Source of the DNA: Clostridium sp. MB40-C1
GTDB taxonomy: Bacteria > Bacillota > Clostridia > Clostridiales > Clostridiaceae
Assembly: GCF_030913655.1 (NCBI RefSeq)
Contig: NZ_CP133189.1
Location: 558,001 to 622,000, forward strand
DNA: 64,000 nucleotides
Direction: 5' to 3'
Under the pieces are notes generated by a model, which did no database searches, had not been told where the DNA came from, and worked only from the letters and a program-made list of their open reading frames with translations. Each line of letters begins with the position of its first letter. The stretch's first letter is position 1. The translations under genes and the position numbers were made by a program. Below are positions 15,332-24,188 of this stretch, one piece after another.

Positions 15332-18295
15332 TTGAAAAAGGCAATGAGAGTATTGGCAAAAACAACATTTTTAATTTGTGCAACTTTAGGTTTAGGGTCA
15401 CAAGCAAATGCTGAGGTTGTAAATTCCGGACAAGCAGTAAGTGAAAAAAAAGCTTGGATAATTAAATTTAATAATAAAGTTAAACTTGATGACGTTACTA
15501 AAAATTATATTAAAGTAGTGGATTCAAGAGGGATATTTCAAAATATAAATTTAGAATTAGAAAAAGATAAAAAGTCAATAAAAGTAACACCTTGTGATAA
15601 TGGATACAAACCAGGAGAAAAATATACATTAAAAGTTATGAAAGGTGTTAAAGGTGAAAGCAACAAGGGATTGAAAAAAGAAATTTCTATGGATTTTTAT
15701 GTAAAAGATAATATAAATAACGACAAACTAAATACTTCTACTAACAATGTACAAAATGCTTCTTTTATTGTACAAGATTCTGAGTGGATATATTATAGTG
15801 ATTTAAGTGAAAGCAATAGTATATATAGAATGAAAAAAGATGGAAGTTCTAAAAAGGTACTTTATAAAGGCAATAGTAGAATATGCAAACTTTATTTATC
15901 CAATGAATACATATATTTTGTATCACACAGCGATAATTTTACACAAGGAGAAGAGTATTGCATTTATAGAGTAAAAAAAGATGGGGTTGGTAAGCCACAA
16001 GTTATATGTAAAAATATTTCTGTAAATTATCAATTCCAAATAGATGGTGATAGCCTTTATTATGTACAAGATTCTAGATTAATGAAAAGTGACTTGTTAG
16101 GAAACAATGCTAAAGAAATTTTCAAAAATATAGAAAATACTACAGATGAAGTTTTCTTTTTATTAAAAGATAAATGGATATATTACTTCGGGTTTGATTA
16201 CAGATCTGGTAAAGCAACTGGTATATATAAAATAAAAACAGATGGAAGTCAAAAACAATGCATAGTTAAAAATGTAGATGCTCAAAGTATGAAGGCAAGT
16301 TCTATAAATATAGATGGAAACTATATTTATTATAAAAACTTTTCAGGAGATGTATTTAAATCTGATTTAAAAGGCAGAGATTTAGAACATGTGAGGTTTC
16401 TAAATGGAGTATCAGCAATTAATGTATTTAATGGATATATACACTATTTATATGAAGGTGCTATACATAAAATAAAAGACGATGGAACAGAGCACAGTAT
16501 ATTAGCACAAAAAAGTTTAAATGATTTTGATTATATAAATATAGTCAATGGAGAATTATGGTACTTAGATACAAATAAAGAGTTGAAAAGTGTACCTATA
16601 GTAACTAAAGATAATGGAGAAGAAGATAAAGATTCTAACTCTGGAAATCCTGTTTCTTTAAAAGAGGGGGATAGCTTTTATATTAAGGGTATAAACAGTC
16701 TTTCTTCAAAAGTTATCAAAATTGAAACTGCAGATGTTAATGGGGATGGAAAAAAGGAAAATGTAATATTAGCAGGAGTAAATGAAAATTATTCTTATAA
16801 GGATTTAAAAATATTTATTCAAGATACATCAAATGGAGAAATATTAGGTTATGATTCATTAAAGAATTTTAGTTGCGAGGAAATGGGAAACTCCATATCT
16901 TTAGGCGATTTTAATAAAGATAAAATAAGTGATATAAAAGTCGATTTGCTTTTAAATACTCAAAGAGGAATGCATGCAACATATATATATACTTTTACTA
17001 AGGATAAATTAAATAAAATTTTCCATGAAAATATGATTCCAGCTAAAGCTCAAGATTTTAAGTATAAACTCTTAGATGATAAAAGCATAAAAGTTTATGA
17101 TGATAAAGGGAATAGTTATATAGTAAATCTTGCATCAGATGATGAGGAACATTATAAATATTTAACCAATATAGGAATCGGACCTAGCATTACAGTGTTT
17201 TATGAAGGGGAAGATATAGATAAAGATGGAAGCTTAGAATTAAGTAGAACTATATATTTAGTAGGTGTTTCTTATAGTGACTTTTTGTGTAGTGCTAAAA
17301 CAACATATAAATATAACCCTTCTACATCAAAGTGGGAATATAAAGGATTGCATGTAAAAAGCGAATTTTTCCCATGTACTAAGATTAGTAGTAGCAATAG
17401 CGATAAGGACGATGAAAATAATAATGAACAAGATAAACAGAAGTCATCTATACAAAATTTTATAGAAAAGAATAATACAATATATTACGTTCAAGATAAG
17501 TGGACTAAAAGAAGTAAAAATGATTATTATTTAAGTGATTCATATTTACGCGGAATTAAAAATGACTTAAGTACAAGTAGCACAATAGCAAATGATATAA
17601 GTGGAAAGATTCAAACTTATGGTAAATATATGTATTATGTAAGTGCTTATGGAGTAAATTTGCATAGAGTAAAACTGGATGGAAGTAATGATACAGTAAT
17701 ATCTAAAGACATTGTTAAGGACTTCTGTATTTCAGATGGTTATATTTATTATTGTGGGGACAAAGGTGGAATCTATAAGATGAAGCAAGATGGAAGAGAT
17801 GTGGCTATACTAGAGAAAGATAAAGCAGAAGAGTTAGTTATCTTAGATGATTGGATTTATTATATTAATAATAATGATGGACATTTATATAAAATGAAAA
17901 CAGATGGAACTTCAAGAGAAGATTTAGGAGTTACAGCTAATAAAATGTTAGGTGCAAGTGAGGATGGAGTGTATTATTGTATATCACAAAAAGATGGTTC
18001 TTCAAATTTATATAGAGCAAATATTGATGGAAAAAGATCTAAATGTATTTTTGAAGGACTTTTGAAAGGATATACTGTATATGACGGTTATGTTTATTGT
18101 GTAAATAATACTAGTAACTGTATTTATAAGATGAGATATGATGGAAGTGATTTAGTTAAGTTAAGTGATGAAAAAGCTAAAGATATAATAGGTGTTTCAG
18201 AAGATTTTATTTATTATAAAGCAGGAGATACTTTAGATAAAGAGTGCTTATATAGAATAAAGAAGACAGGCGGTAAACCAGAAAAAGTTGATTAA
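15332..18295 (+). CDS. Secreted DUF5050-type beta-propeller protein, paralogue 2
   Basis: The 987-residue product is collinear with the protein at 6233-9235. It has a signal peptide ending at ANA, an SbsA/Big_5-like Ig domain (about 28-125) and propeller repeats with IYKMKxDGT-type motifs. A middle domain has DVNGDGKKENV and DIDKDGSLEL, loops resembling calcium-binding or FG-GAP motifs. A short D/N-rich linker and a second propeller follow. The start is TTG at 15332 with AGGAG 12 nt upstream. The linker is shorter than in paralogue 1. Membrane anchoring is not evident, so it is probably released or loosely wall-bound. A terminator follows directly. Confidence 0.82.
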   Translation: MKKAMRVLAKTTFLICATLGLGSQANAEVVNSGQAVSEKKAWIIKFNNKVKLDDVTKNYIKVVDSRGIFQNINLELEKDKKSIKVTPCDNGYKPGEKYTLKVMKGVKGESNKGLKKEISMDFYVKDNINNDKLNTSTNNVQNASFIVQDSEWIYYSDLSESNSIYRMKKDGSSKKVLYKGNSRICKLYLSNEYIYFVSHSDNFTQGEEYCIYRVKKDGVGKPQVICKNISVNYQFQIDGDSLYYVQDSRLMKSDLLGNNAKEIFKNIENTTDEVFFLLKDKWIYYFGFDYRSGKATGIYKIKTDGSQKQCIVKNVDAQSMKASSINIDGNYIYYKNFSGDVFKSDLKGRDLEHVRFLNGVSAINVFNGYIHYLYEGAIHKIKDDGTEHSILAQKSLNDFDYINIVNGELWYLDTNKELKSVPIVTKDNGEEDKDSNSGNPVSLKEGDSFYIKGINSLSSKVIKIETADVNGDGKKENVILAGVNENYSYKDLKIFIQDTSNGEILGYDSLKNFSCEEMGNSISLGDFNKDKISDIKVDLLLNTQRGMHATYIYTFTKDKLNKIFHENMIPAKAQDFKYKLLDDKSIKVYDDKGNSYIVNLASDDEEHYKYLTNIGIGPSITVFYEGEDIDKDGSLELSRTIYLVGVSYSDFLCSAKTTYKYNPSTSKWEYKGLHVKSEFFPCTKISSSNSDKDDENNNEQDKQKSSIQNFIEKNNTIYYVQDKWTKRSKNDYYLSDSYLRGIKNDLSTSSTIANDISGKIQTYGKYMYYVSAYGVNLHRVKLDGSNDTVISKDIVKDFCISDGYIYYCGDKGGIYKMKQDGRDVAILEKDKAEELVILDDWIYYINNNDGHLYKMKTDGTSREDLGVTANKMLGASEDGVYYCISQKDGSSNLYRANIDGKRSKCIFEGLLKGYTVYDGYVYCVNNTSNCIYKMRYDGSDLVKLSDEKAKDIIGVSEDFIYYKAGDTLDKECLYRIKKTGGKPEKVD

Positions 18296-18300
18296 ATAAC

Positions 18301-18334
18301 ATTAAAGGGCTTTATGGCCCTTTAATAATTTTTT
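18301..18334 (+). terminator. Rho-independent terminator
   Basis: ATTAAAGGGC and GCCCTTTAAT form the stem, followed by AATTTTTTG, right after the second DUF5050 gene. Confidence 0.85.
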
Positions 18335-18625
18335 GAAAAATTATTAAAGGATGAGTAAAATTTAAGAATGGTTTATTTACAACATTAAAATTTAATACAA
18401 GGGTAAATTAATATGATTAGAAAGTACTTTTTAGTATATTATGTGGTTAAGAATGCAATTAAACAGGAAAATAACAAGATAATTAGCAATTTTGGAATAG
18501 TTGAACCTTAACACAGTATGTATTTGAATTATAAATAGTGTATAATTTAATAAGAAGTGGTAGAATTATGTATTAATTTCACATTAGAATGAAGTAAAAT
18601 GTGGAAATATACAATATATTCACTT
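18335..18625. other. Non-coding gap
   Basis: AT-rich sequence between the terminator and the 40-residue ORF. TATAAT-like hexamers occur near 18540, but no -35 sits at good spacing. Nothing else is supportable. Confidence 0.35.
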
Positions 18626-18643
18626 AAGGGAGGTAGCAATTAT

Positions 18644-18766
18644 ATGATAATTAATACTAATGAGGTTTATAAACAAATGGGTGCAATTCCAATGGAGGAA
18701 TGGACAGTGTATAAAGTACATAATGAAACATTAGATAAGTTGGCTATGAAATTTGATAACTACTAA
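18644..18766 (+). CDS. Small hypothetical protein, 40 residues
   Basis: The ORF has a strong Shine-Dalgarno (AAGGGAGG at 18626-18633) about 10 nt before the ATG and encodes 40 residues beginning MIINTNEVYKQMGAIPMEEW. There is no signal peptide, membrane segment or cysteine motif. It lies 85 bp upstream of the acetyltransferase gene, in the same direction, and may be co-transcribed with it. I do not recognise a family. It could be a real small protein or the truncated front of a lost gene. Confidence 0.45.
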   Translation: MIINTNEVYKQMGAIPMEEWTVYKVHNETLDKLAMKFDNY

Positions 18767-18851
18767 AAATCCAAGGATATTAAGCAAAATAATAAGGAAT
18801 ATTTATAAATGACATAGGATAAAAAATTTAATATCAATGATGGAGGAAATT

Positions 18852-19397
18852 ATGAATAGTAATATTGAACAATTAGATAAGGAGTATCAATTACTTTTGT
18901 TAACAGAACAACATATTCGTACATTATATAATTGGAATATTGAAGAAAAACATTTAGAATATTACACTTGTCGTCCTTTAACATCACATAAATCTTTTAA
19001 AGAATATGCCTGTAAGACATTAAAGTCAATTTTAGAAAAAAAATCAAAAATCTATGTATTGGTAAAAAAAGATAATTGGAATATACCTTTAGGTAAAATA
19101 ACCTTATTTGATTTGAATCTAAGAAACCATAGTGCTGAATTTGGATATTATTTACCTAAGAATAATAGAGCCAAAGGGTTAGGCGGTATTATGTTGAATA
19201 AGTTCATTGAAGCAGCTTTCAAGGATTATGAACTAAATTTAAATAAAATATATGCAACCACATCTTCAAATAATTTTCCTTCAATAAAACTTTTAGAGAG
19301 ATTTGATTTTAAACTAGATGGAAGATTAAGAGAACATTATTGGATTAATGAAAATAAATATGACCAACTTATTTATTCAATGCTGAAACACAAATAA
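18852..19397 (+). CDS. GNAT-family N-acetyltransferase (RimJ/RimL type)
   Basis: About 181 residues with the GNAT fold of the RimJ/RimL/SpeG group: EFGYYLPKNNRAKGLGGIML is the acetyl-CoA-binding beta4-alpha3 segment (R/Q-x-x-G-x-G/A type), and SSNNFPSIKLLERFDFKLDG is the usual asparagine-containing C-terminal motif. It would transfer an acetyl group from acetyl-CoA to an amine; the acceptor is unknown. I place the start at ATG 18852 because GGAGG at 18842-18846 precedes it; the upstream ATG at 18837 is too close to that site. It lies downstream of the 40-residue ORF. Confidence 0.85.
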   Translation: MNSNIEQLDKEYQLLLLTEQHIRTLYNWNIEEKHLEYYTCRPLTSHKSFKEYACKTLKSILEKKSKIYVLVKKDNWNIPLGKITLFDLNLRNHSAEFGYYLPKNNRAKGLGGIMLNKFIEAAFKDYELNLNKIYATTSSNNFPSIKLLERFDFKLDGRLREHYWINENKYDQLIYSMLKHK

Positions 19398-19538
19398 ACC
19401 TAGTTATAAACTCCTAATTTGAAAATAATATAAACATGTATTATAATGTAAAAAACGCCAGGATTGTTATTATATATATTATCGAATTGTTATAGCATAA
19501 CTTTAAAAGATTGACTTACGACAGGGAGAGAGTTTATT

Positions 19539-20159
19539 ATGGGAAAAAGAACTAGGCTAAAAACAGGTGTAATTACACTTTGTATGACGGTTATTGTTAT
19601 AGGTTCTATAGGTAAGAATTATTATAAGAAAAAAATGAATGAAGATTTAAAAGAGCCATTAAAGGAAATTTGTTTAGAAACTATGAGAAATACTGAAATT
19701 AGAGATGGACAATTCCGTATAAATATGCCAAGAGCTATTCCATATTCTGAAGAAAAATTAAAGAAGTTTTTTGATAAAAATAAAGATAAATACAAGGATA
19801 TATTTGGAAGAGAAATATTTGAATATGATAGATGTCTATTTTTTGTATATAATGATGATAAGGAAATATATCTTCAGTGCTTTTTAAATTTAAGAGGTAA
19901 AGCAAAATACTGTTTAGGAAAAACTTATGAAGTTCGGACAGAAACATATAAGTGGAGAGATAATATAAAAACTTTCGAGCTGGATAAAAAAATGGCTGAG
20001 GAAATTAAAAAAAAATCAGACGTTAAAAATTTAAAAGAAAAAGATATTGTAAGGATGCCAGGCAATACATGTGCAATAGTAAGAGAAAAACAAGGTGATA
20101 AAATTATACTAGAGATGTTGAAGTGGGACTACAGTAAAATGATAAATTATTTTAAATAA
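19539..20159 (+). CDS. Membrane-anchored hypothetical protein
   Basis: The 206-residue protein begins with a positively charged stretch and one hydrophobic helix (about 9-26), then a lysine- and glutamate-rich extracytoplasmic domain with YxxxDR and NTCAIVREKQGDKI segments. It has no lipobox and no recognised domain. The start is ATG at 19539 behind GGGAGAGAG. It stands alone between the acetyltransferase and the GerMN lipoprotein. The single helix suggests an uncleaved anchor. Function unknown. Confidence 0.65.
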   Translation: MGKRTRLKTGVITLCMTVIVIGSIGKNYYKKKMNEDLKEPLKEICLETMRNTEIRDGQFRINMPRAIPYSEEKLKKFFDKNKDKYKDIFGREIFEYDRCLFFVYNDDKEIYLQCFLNLRGKAKYCLGKTYEVRTETYKWRDNIKTFELDKKMAEEIKKKSDVKNLKEKDIVRMPGNTCAIVREKQGDKIILEMLKWDYSKMINYFK

Positions 20160-20418
20160 AAATACTTCATATATATGAATATTAGTGGTAATATTTTAAT
20201 AAGGAAACTTCTGCTATACTTATGTTGTTGAATGATTTATAAGTAAAAATAAGTTAGTTTATGAAAAATTAATTTCAAATATGGAACTATTTTATGGTTA
20301 CTTTGCTAAAATAAATTATCTAACAACATAAAAACTATAACTTGTATTTTATAAAATTCAATGTGGTATGAAAAGCACTAAATGTTAAACCATCATTTTA
20401 TATTAGGAGGATACAACA

Positions 20419-21513
20419 ATGAAAAAACTAATTTTATTAATTGCAATACCTCTAGTATTATGTAGTTGTGGGCAGAAAAGTGTGAAAAATGAAAATAATC
20501 CATCAAATAAAACAGAGCAAGTTAAAAGTGCTGGTAATGCTAAAGAAGTAGTGAAAGAAGAAGTAAAAGAGGAAATAGAAGAAAAGGCTTCTGCCTATTA
20601 TCCTTTTGCTAAAAATACAGAATATAAATATGAAGGAAAAGGTAGTGAACATGCTTCTAAAGATGTTTACCCAGACTTTATTGAAGATAATAAAATGCAA
20701 TTAAGAATAATAACTTCAGGAACAACTTCCGTAAAGATTATAGAGAAAACTGAAAATGAAGTATCTTTAGTGTATTCTAAAGGAGAAGTTTATCATAGAG
20801 AAAACTGTATTCAAAAAGAATTCAAAGGGAATAAAGATATTTTAATTAAAGCACCTATAAAAACAGGTAATACATGGACTACATCTAATGGAGATAAAAG
20901 AAGTATTACAGCTGTTAATAAAGACATAGAAACTAAGATCGGAAAGCTAAAAGCTTTGGAAGTAAAAACAGAAGGAAAGGATTCTACAACTTTAGATTAC
21001 TATGTTAAAGATATAGGACATGTAAAATCTATATATGAAGACAAACAAAATAAAGACTTTAAAGTAATAACTGAAATAAAAGAAATAAATAAAGATAAAG
21101 CATTAACAGAAGAAATTAAATTTAATTATATAAAATCAACAGATACAGATTTTATTAGAAAGACTCAATATATAAATGTTAATTTTAAAACTAATGAAGA
21201 TATAAGAAAAGTATTTGAAAAAAATCTTAAAAATCCACCATTAAAGGGTTTAATACCTTGTTTCACTAAGAATGTAAAGATAAATGAAATGGGAATAAAA
21301 AAGGAAGGTAAGATTTCATACATTGATTTGTCACAGGAGTTTATTAAGGATATGAATGCAGGAGCTGGTTTAGAAGGCGATATACTTAACTGTGTTGCAT
21401 ATACTATAGGAAATTACTATAACACAAGTGAAGTATTGTTGACAGTAAACAATAAACCTTATGAATCTGGTCATATAATTCTTGAAAAAGGGGAAACAAT
21501 TAAATTAAAATAA
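20419..21513 (+). CDS. Lipoprotein with a C-terminal GerMN domain
   Basis: This 364-residue lipoprotein has a signal peptide and lipobox ending LCSC (lipidated C17), a K/E-rich linker to about residue 55, a middle beta-rich domain (about 55-225) and a C-terminal GerMN-like domain (about 230-364) with SYIDLSQEFIKDMNAGAGLE. GerMN domains occur in spore germination and sporulation proteins such as GerM, and also in other envelope lipoproteins, so a spore role is possible but not proved. RBS AGGAGG is at 20405-20410. A strong terminator at 21521-21556 makes it monocistronic. Confidence 0.82.
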   Translation: MKKLILLIAIPLVLCSCGQKSVKNENNPSNKTEQVKSAGNAKEVVKEEVKEEIEEKASAYYPFAKNTEYKYEGKGSEHASKDVYPDFIEDNKMQLRIITSGTTSVKIIEKTENEVSLVYSKGEVYHRENCIQKEFKGNKDILIKAPIKTGNTWTTSNGDKRSITAVNKDIETKIGKLKALEVKTEGKDSTTLDYYVKDIGHVKSIYEDKQNKDFKVITEIKEINKDKALTEEIKFNYIKSTDTDFIRKTQYINVNFKTNEDIRKVFEKNLKNPPLKGLIPCFTKNVKINEMGIKKEGKISYIDLSQEFIKDMNAGAGLEGDILNCVAYTIGNYYNTSEVLLTVNNKPYESGHIILEKGETIKLK

Positions 21514-21520
21514 TAGAATC

Positions 21521-21556
21521 CAAGAAACTAGTTAGTAGCTAGTTTCTTGCTTTTTG
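21521..21556 (+). terminator. Rho-independent terminator
   Basis: CAAGAAACTAG and CTAGTTTCTTG flank a 7-nt loop and are followed by CTTTTT. Confidence 0.85.
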
Positions 21557-21725
21557 GGATACTTTTAAATTTATAGGAATATATAACAATATATAATGTG
21601 AATTTTGCTAAACTTACGATATTGTAAGTTTAATATCATATTTTGTAAGGCAAAGGAATAGATTAGCAAGCAGTTATCAATTATAATTACTTATGAGATA
21701 AATTAGTAATTTAAGGAGTGGTAAT

Positions 21726-22829
21726 ATGAAAAAGAAATTTTTATCAGGAATTATAATTTTAGCCTTATCCTTTTCTATAGTAGGATGCAGCAAAAATTCA
21801 GAAGATAAAACAGTTGAAAACACAACTAATACCGAACAAACACAGAAAAAGAGTATTGATAGTGAAAAAACAGGCAAATTTGAAAGCTTTGGATTGGAAT
21901 ACATACTTCCTGATTCTTGGTTAAAGGCTTCAAAGAGTAATACTCTTGGACCAGAACCATGTGGAGGTGGAGAAGAGAATAAAAAGAAAGAAATGTTTGG
22001 TGAAGTTGGATTTGCATTTACATCAAAGGAAGATGTTAAGGAATTACAAGATAAAATGAAAAAGGCAAAGACAGAGGAAGATCAGATGAAAGTGGTTATA
22101 GATCTTCAAAAAAAGACTAAAAAGATATTAAACATAGTTATCTTCAATAAAGATAAAGCAACAAAGGCAACAAAAGATAAGGCTTTTGCTGAATTTAAAA
22201 ACCATGATAAATTAGGAGAAAAAGGTAATTACGAATTCTATTTCTTATACAATGAGCAATACGATGATATAGGATTATCAGAGAGTTCTAAAAAAGAATT
22301 TAAGGAAATATGTGATGCAATTAAAGAGTTTAGGAATTCAATAAAGATTTCTATACCAATAACTGAAGAAGAGAAAATTAAAAATAGTGGAGTTAAAAAT
22401 ATTGGGGACATTAAGACTAAAGATATTCATGGTAAAGCAGTAGATAGGAGCATTTTTAAAGAAAACAAATTAACAATAGTTGATATATGGGCTACTACTT
22501 GCGGACCTTGTGTTCAAGCTATGCCTAAACTCCAAAAATTACAAGAAGAATTAAAGAAAGATAAAATAAACGTAATGGGAATTGTTATTGATGCACTGGA
22601 TGAGGAGACTACTGAAGTAGCCAAGAACATTGTTGAGAAAAAAGGAGTAAAATATATTGATATAGTACCGGACGAAATTTTGAAGAATGGTATATTAAAA
22701 TCTATAACAGGAACTCCTACTTTTATATTTGTTGATAGTAATGGTAATATAGTAGGTAATCCAATTGTTGGAGCCGATATTGAAGAACTAAAGAAAGAAG
22801 CGTTAGATTTAGTAAAAAACATTAAATAA
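21726..22829 (+). CDS. Thioredoxin-like (TlpA/ResA type) lipoprotein
   Basis: The 367-residue lipoprotein has a lipobox ending IVGC (C21). A roughly 170-residue N-terminal domain (FESFGLEYILPDSWLKAS onward) is not recognised. A thioredoxin fold follows (about 225-367) with the redox motif TTCGPC (C259, C262) and the cis-proline segment GTPTFIF. It would act outside the membrane as a disulfide reductase or oxidase. Downstream are a CXXC micro-protein and a membrane polyferredoxin in the same direction, which suggests electrons are handed across the membrane to this thioredoxin. RBS AAGGAG precedes the ATG. Confidence 0.88.
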   Translation: MKKKFLSGIIILALSFSIVGCSKNSEDKTVENTTNTEQTQKKSIDSEKTGKFESFGLEYILPDSWLKASKSNTLGPEPCGGGEENKKKEMFGEVGFAFTSKEDVKELQDKMKKAKTEEDQMKVVIDLQKKTKKILNIVIFNKDKATKATKDKAFAEFKNHDKLGEKGNYEFYFLYNEQYDDIGLSESSKKEFKEICDAIKEFRNSIKISIPITEEEKIKNSGVKNIGDIKTKDIHGKAVDRSIFKENKLTIVDIWATTCGPCVQAMPKLQKLQEELKKDKINVMGIVIDALDEETTEVAKNIVEKKGVKYIDIVPDEILKNGILKSITGTPTFIFVDSNGNIVGNPIVGADIEELKKEALDLVKNIK

Positions 22830-22992
22830 AATAATTATAGAGTATTAAACACTAGTTTCTAAATTAATGAAAATAGTAATTTATAGTATTTTAAATAAGT
22901 TACTTCTATAAAGTTAGAGAACTAGTGATTAAAGAGTTGGGTATTTTAATACTAAACATTGAAATAGAGTAAAAATACATAGGGGGAGGTTT

Positions 22993-23133
22993 ATGGGTAA
23001 AAAGAGAGTACTAACTTATGGAATTTTACTTACAAGTATATGTTTTATAGGTGCTGGTGTATATAGAAATGAAGTTAATACGGTTTTGAAAAAGGCAGTT
23101 AATATATGTTTGGAGTGTGTAGGAATTGGATAA
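22993..23133 (+). CDS. CD1871A-family CXXC micro-protein
   Basis: A 46-residue ORF with one hydrophobic helix (about 8-24) and a C-terminal CLECVGIG motif (C39, C42). This matches the CD1871A-type CXXC small proteins of clostridia. GGGGGAGG lies just upstream of the ATG. Its stop overlaps the next gene's TTG start by 8 bases, so it is translationally coupled to the polyferredoxin. The CXXC may ligate metal or serve as a redox relay between the Fe-S protein and the thioredoxin; this is inference. It is easily missed by gene callers because of its size. Confidence 0.85.
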   Translation: MGKKRVLTYGILLTSICFIGAGVYRNEVNTVLKKAVNICLECVGIG

Positions 23134-23965
23134 AAGAGGTTTAACTCAAATAGTTGCAACTATAATAACTAATGCTAATATAAAAGGTTTTTTTCAGGGA
23201 AATATATTTAAAGGCAGTTCTAAGAAATTATGTGTGCCAGGGTTAAATTGCTATTCTTGTCCAGGGGCTTTAGGATCATGTCCTATAGGCTCTCTTCAAG
23301 CAGTTATAGGAAGTATAAAATATAATTTTTCATTTTATGTAGTTGGATTTATGTCTTTAATGGGTGTTATATTGGGTAGGTTTATTTGCGGATGGTTATG
23401 TCCTTTTGGATTTATTCAAGATTTATTATATAAAATACCATTTCCTAAAATAAAGGTTAATAAGAGAATAAATAACTATTTAAAATATTTAAAATACATT
23501 ATTTTAGTAGTATTTGTAATACTACTTCCTATGTTTTTAGTTAATGATGTAGGAATGAGTGATCCTTATTTTTGTAAATACATTTGTCCAGCTGGAACAC
23601 TAGAAGGAGGAATCCCTTTAGTATTAATGAATGAGTCTTTAAAAGCTACTGTTGGATTCTTATTTAAATGGAAAGTTACTATTTTAGTAATTACTGTGTT
23701 ACTTTCTATCATTATATACAGACCGTTTTGTAGATATATTTGTCCCTTAGGAGCATTCTATTCTCTATTTAATCCAATAAGTTTCTATAAATTAAAGGTG
23801 GACAGGGATAAGTGTACTATGTGTAAAGCATGTTCAAAAAAATGCAAGATGAATATAGAGGTTTATAAAAAACCTAATAGCATGGAATGTATAAGATGTG
23901 GGGAATGTGTGGGAGCATGTCCTACAAAAGCAATTCAAAAAGGTTTTAATATTAAGTCTAACTAA
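23126..23965 (+). CDS. NapH/polyferredoxin-type 4Fe-4S membrane protein
   Basis: A 279-residue membrane protein with about four to five hydrophobic helices and many cysteine clusters: CYSCPGALGSCPIG near the N-terminus, CGWLCPFGF, CKYICPAGT, CRYICPLGAF, and a C-terminal double ferredoxin motif (CTMCKACSKKC and CIRCGECVGACP). This is the NapH/CcoG/RnfB-like architecture that moves electrons across or along the membrane. The start is TTG at 23126, overlapping the CXXC micro-protein by 8 bases. Together with the upstream thioredoxin lipoprotein it forms a three-gene redox operon whose substrate is unknown. Confidence 0.9.
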   Translation: MDKRGLTQIVATIITNANIKGFFQGNIFKGSSKKLCVPGLNCYSCPGALGSCPIGSLQAVIGSIKYNFSFYVVGFMSLMGVILGRFICGWLCPFGFIQDLLYKIPFPKIKVNKRINNYLKYLKYIILVVFVILLPMFLVNDVGMSDPYFCKYICPAGTLEGGIPLVLMNESLKATVGFLFKWKVTILVITVLLSIIIYRPFCRYICPLGAFYSLFNPISFYKLKVDRDKCTMCKACSKKCKMNIEVYKKPNSMECIRCGECVGACPTKAIQKGFNIKSN

Positions 23966-23983
23966 TTTTAAATAAAACAAAAT

Positions 23984-24079
23984 GGGCTGTCGCACTAATA
24001 GTAAATCTTACAATATATTGTGTTGAATTTAAACTTTCAAAACAGTATATTGTATGTGAATTTCTTAATGCGACAGCCC
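23984..24079. repeat. 96-bp palindromic repeat, copy 1
   Basis: The outer arms GGGCTGTCGCA and TGCGACAGCCC are exact inverted repeats. Inner ACAATATATTGTG and ACAGTATATTGTATG segments continue the pairing. Other copies are at 39689-39784 (opposite orientation) and 49643-49739. Confidence 0.85.
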
Positions 24080-24092
24080 TATTTTATGAACA

Positions 24093-24172
24093 AATTGAGG
24101 AAATTGCATAGTTAAAAAATTCAAATACATAATGCAAGTTATATATTTATAGAATTATGCAATTCCTCAATT
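24093..24172. repeat. 80-bp deletion derivative of the MITE-like element
   Basis: AATTGAGGAAATTGCATAGTT at the left is matched inversely by GAATTATGCAATTCCTCAATT at the right, one base shorter in the A-run. The ends match the 188-bp element at 5725-5912; the interior is reduced and retains ATGCAAGTT. Confidence 0.75.
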
Positions 24173-24188
24173 ATTAAAACATAACTAA

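Noticed and set aside
18413-18511. A 32-codon ORF (ATG at 18413)
   Set aside because: It has only a weak AGGGTAA upstream and no recognised features; not supportable over background in AT-rich DNA.
23984-24079. CRISPR-like or attachment-site interpretation of the 96-bp palindromes
   Set aside because: The copies are far apart, not spaced regularly, and have no spacer/cas genes; they are better read as dispersed hairpin repeats.
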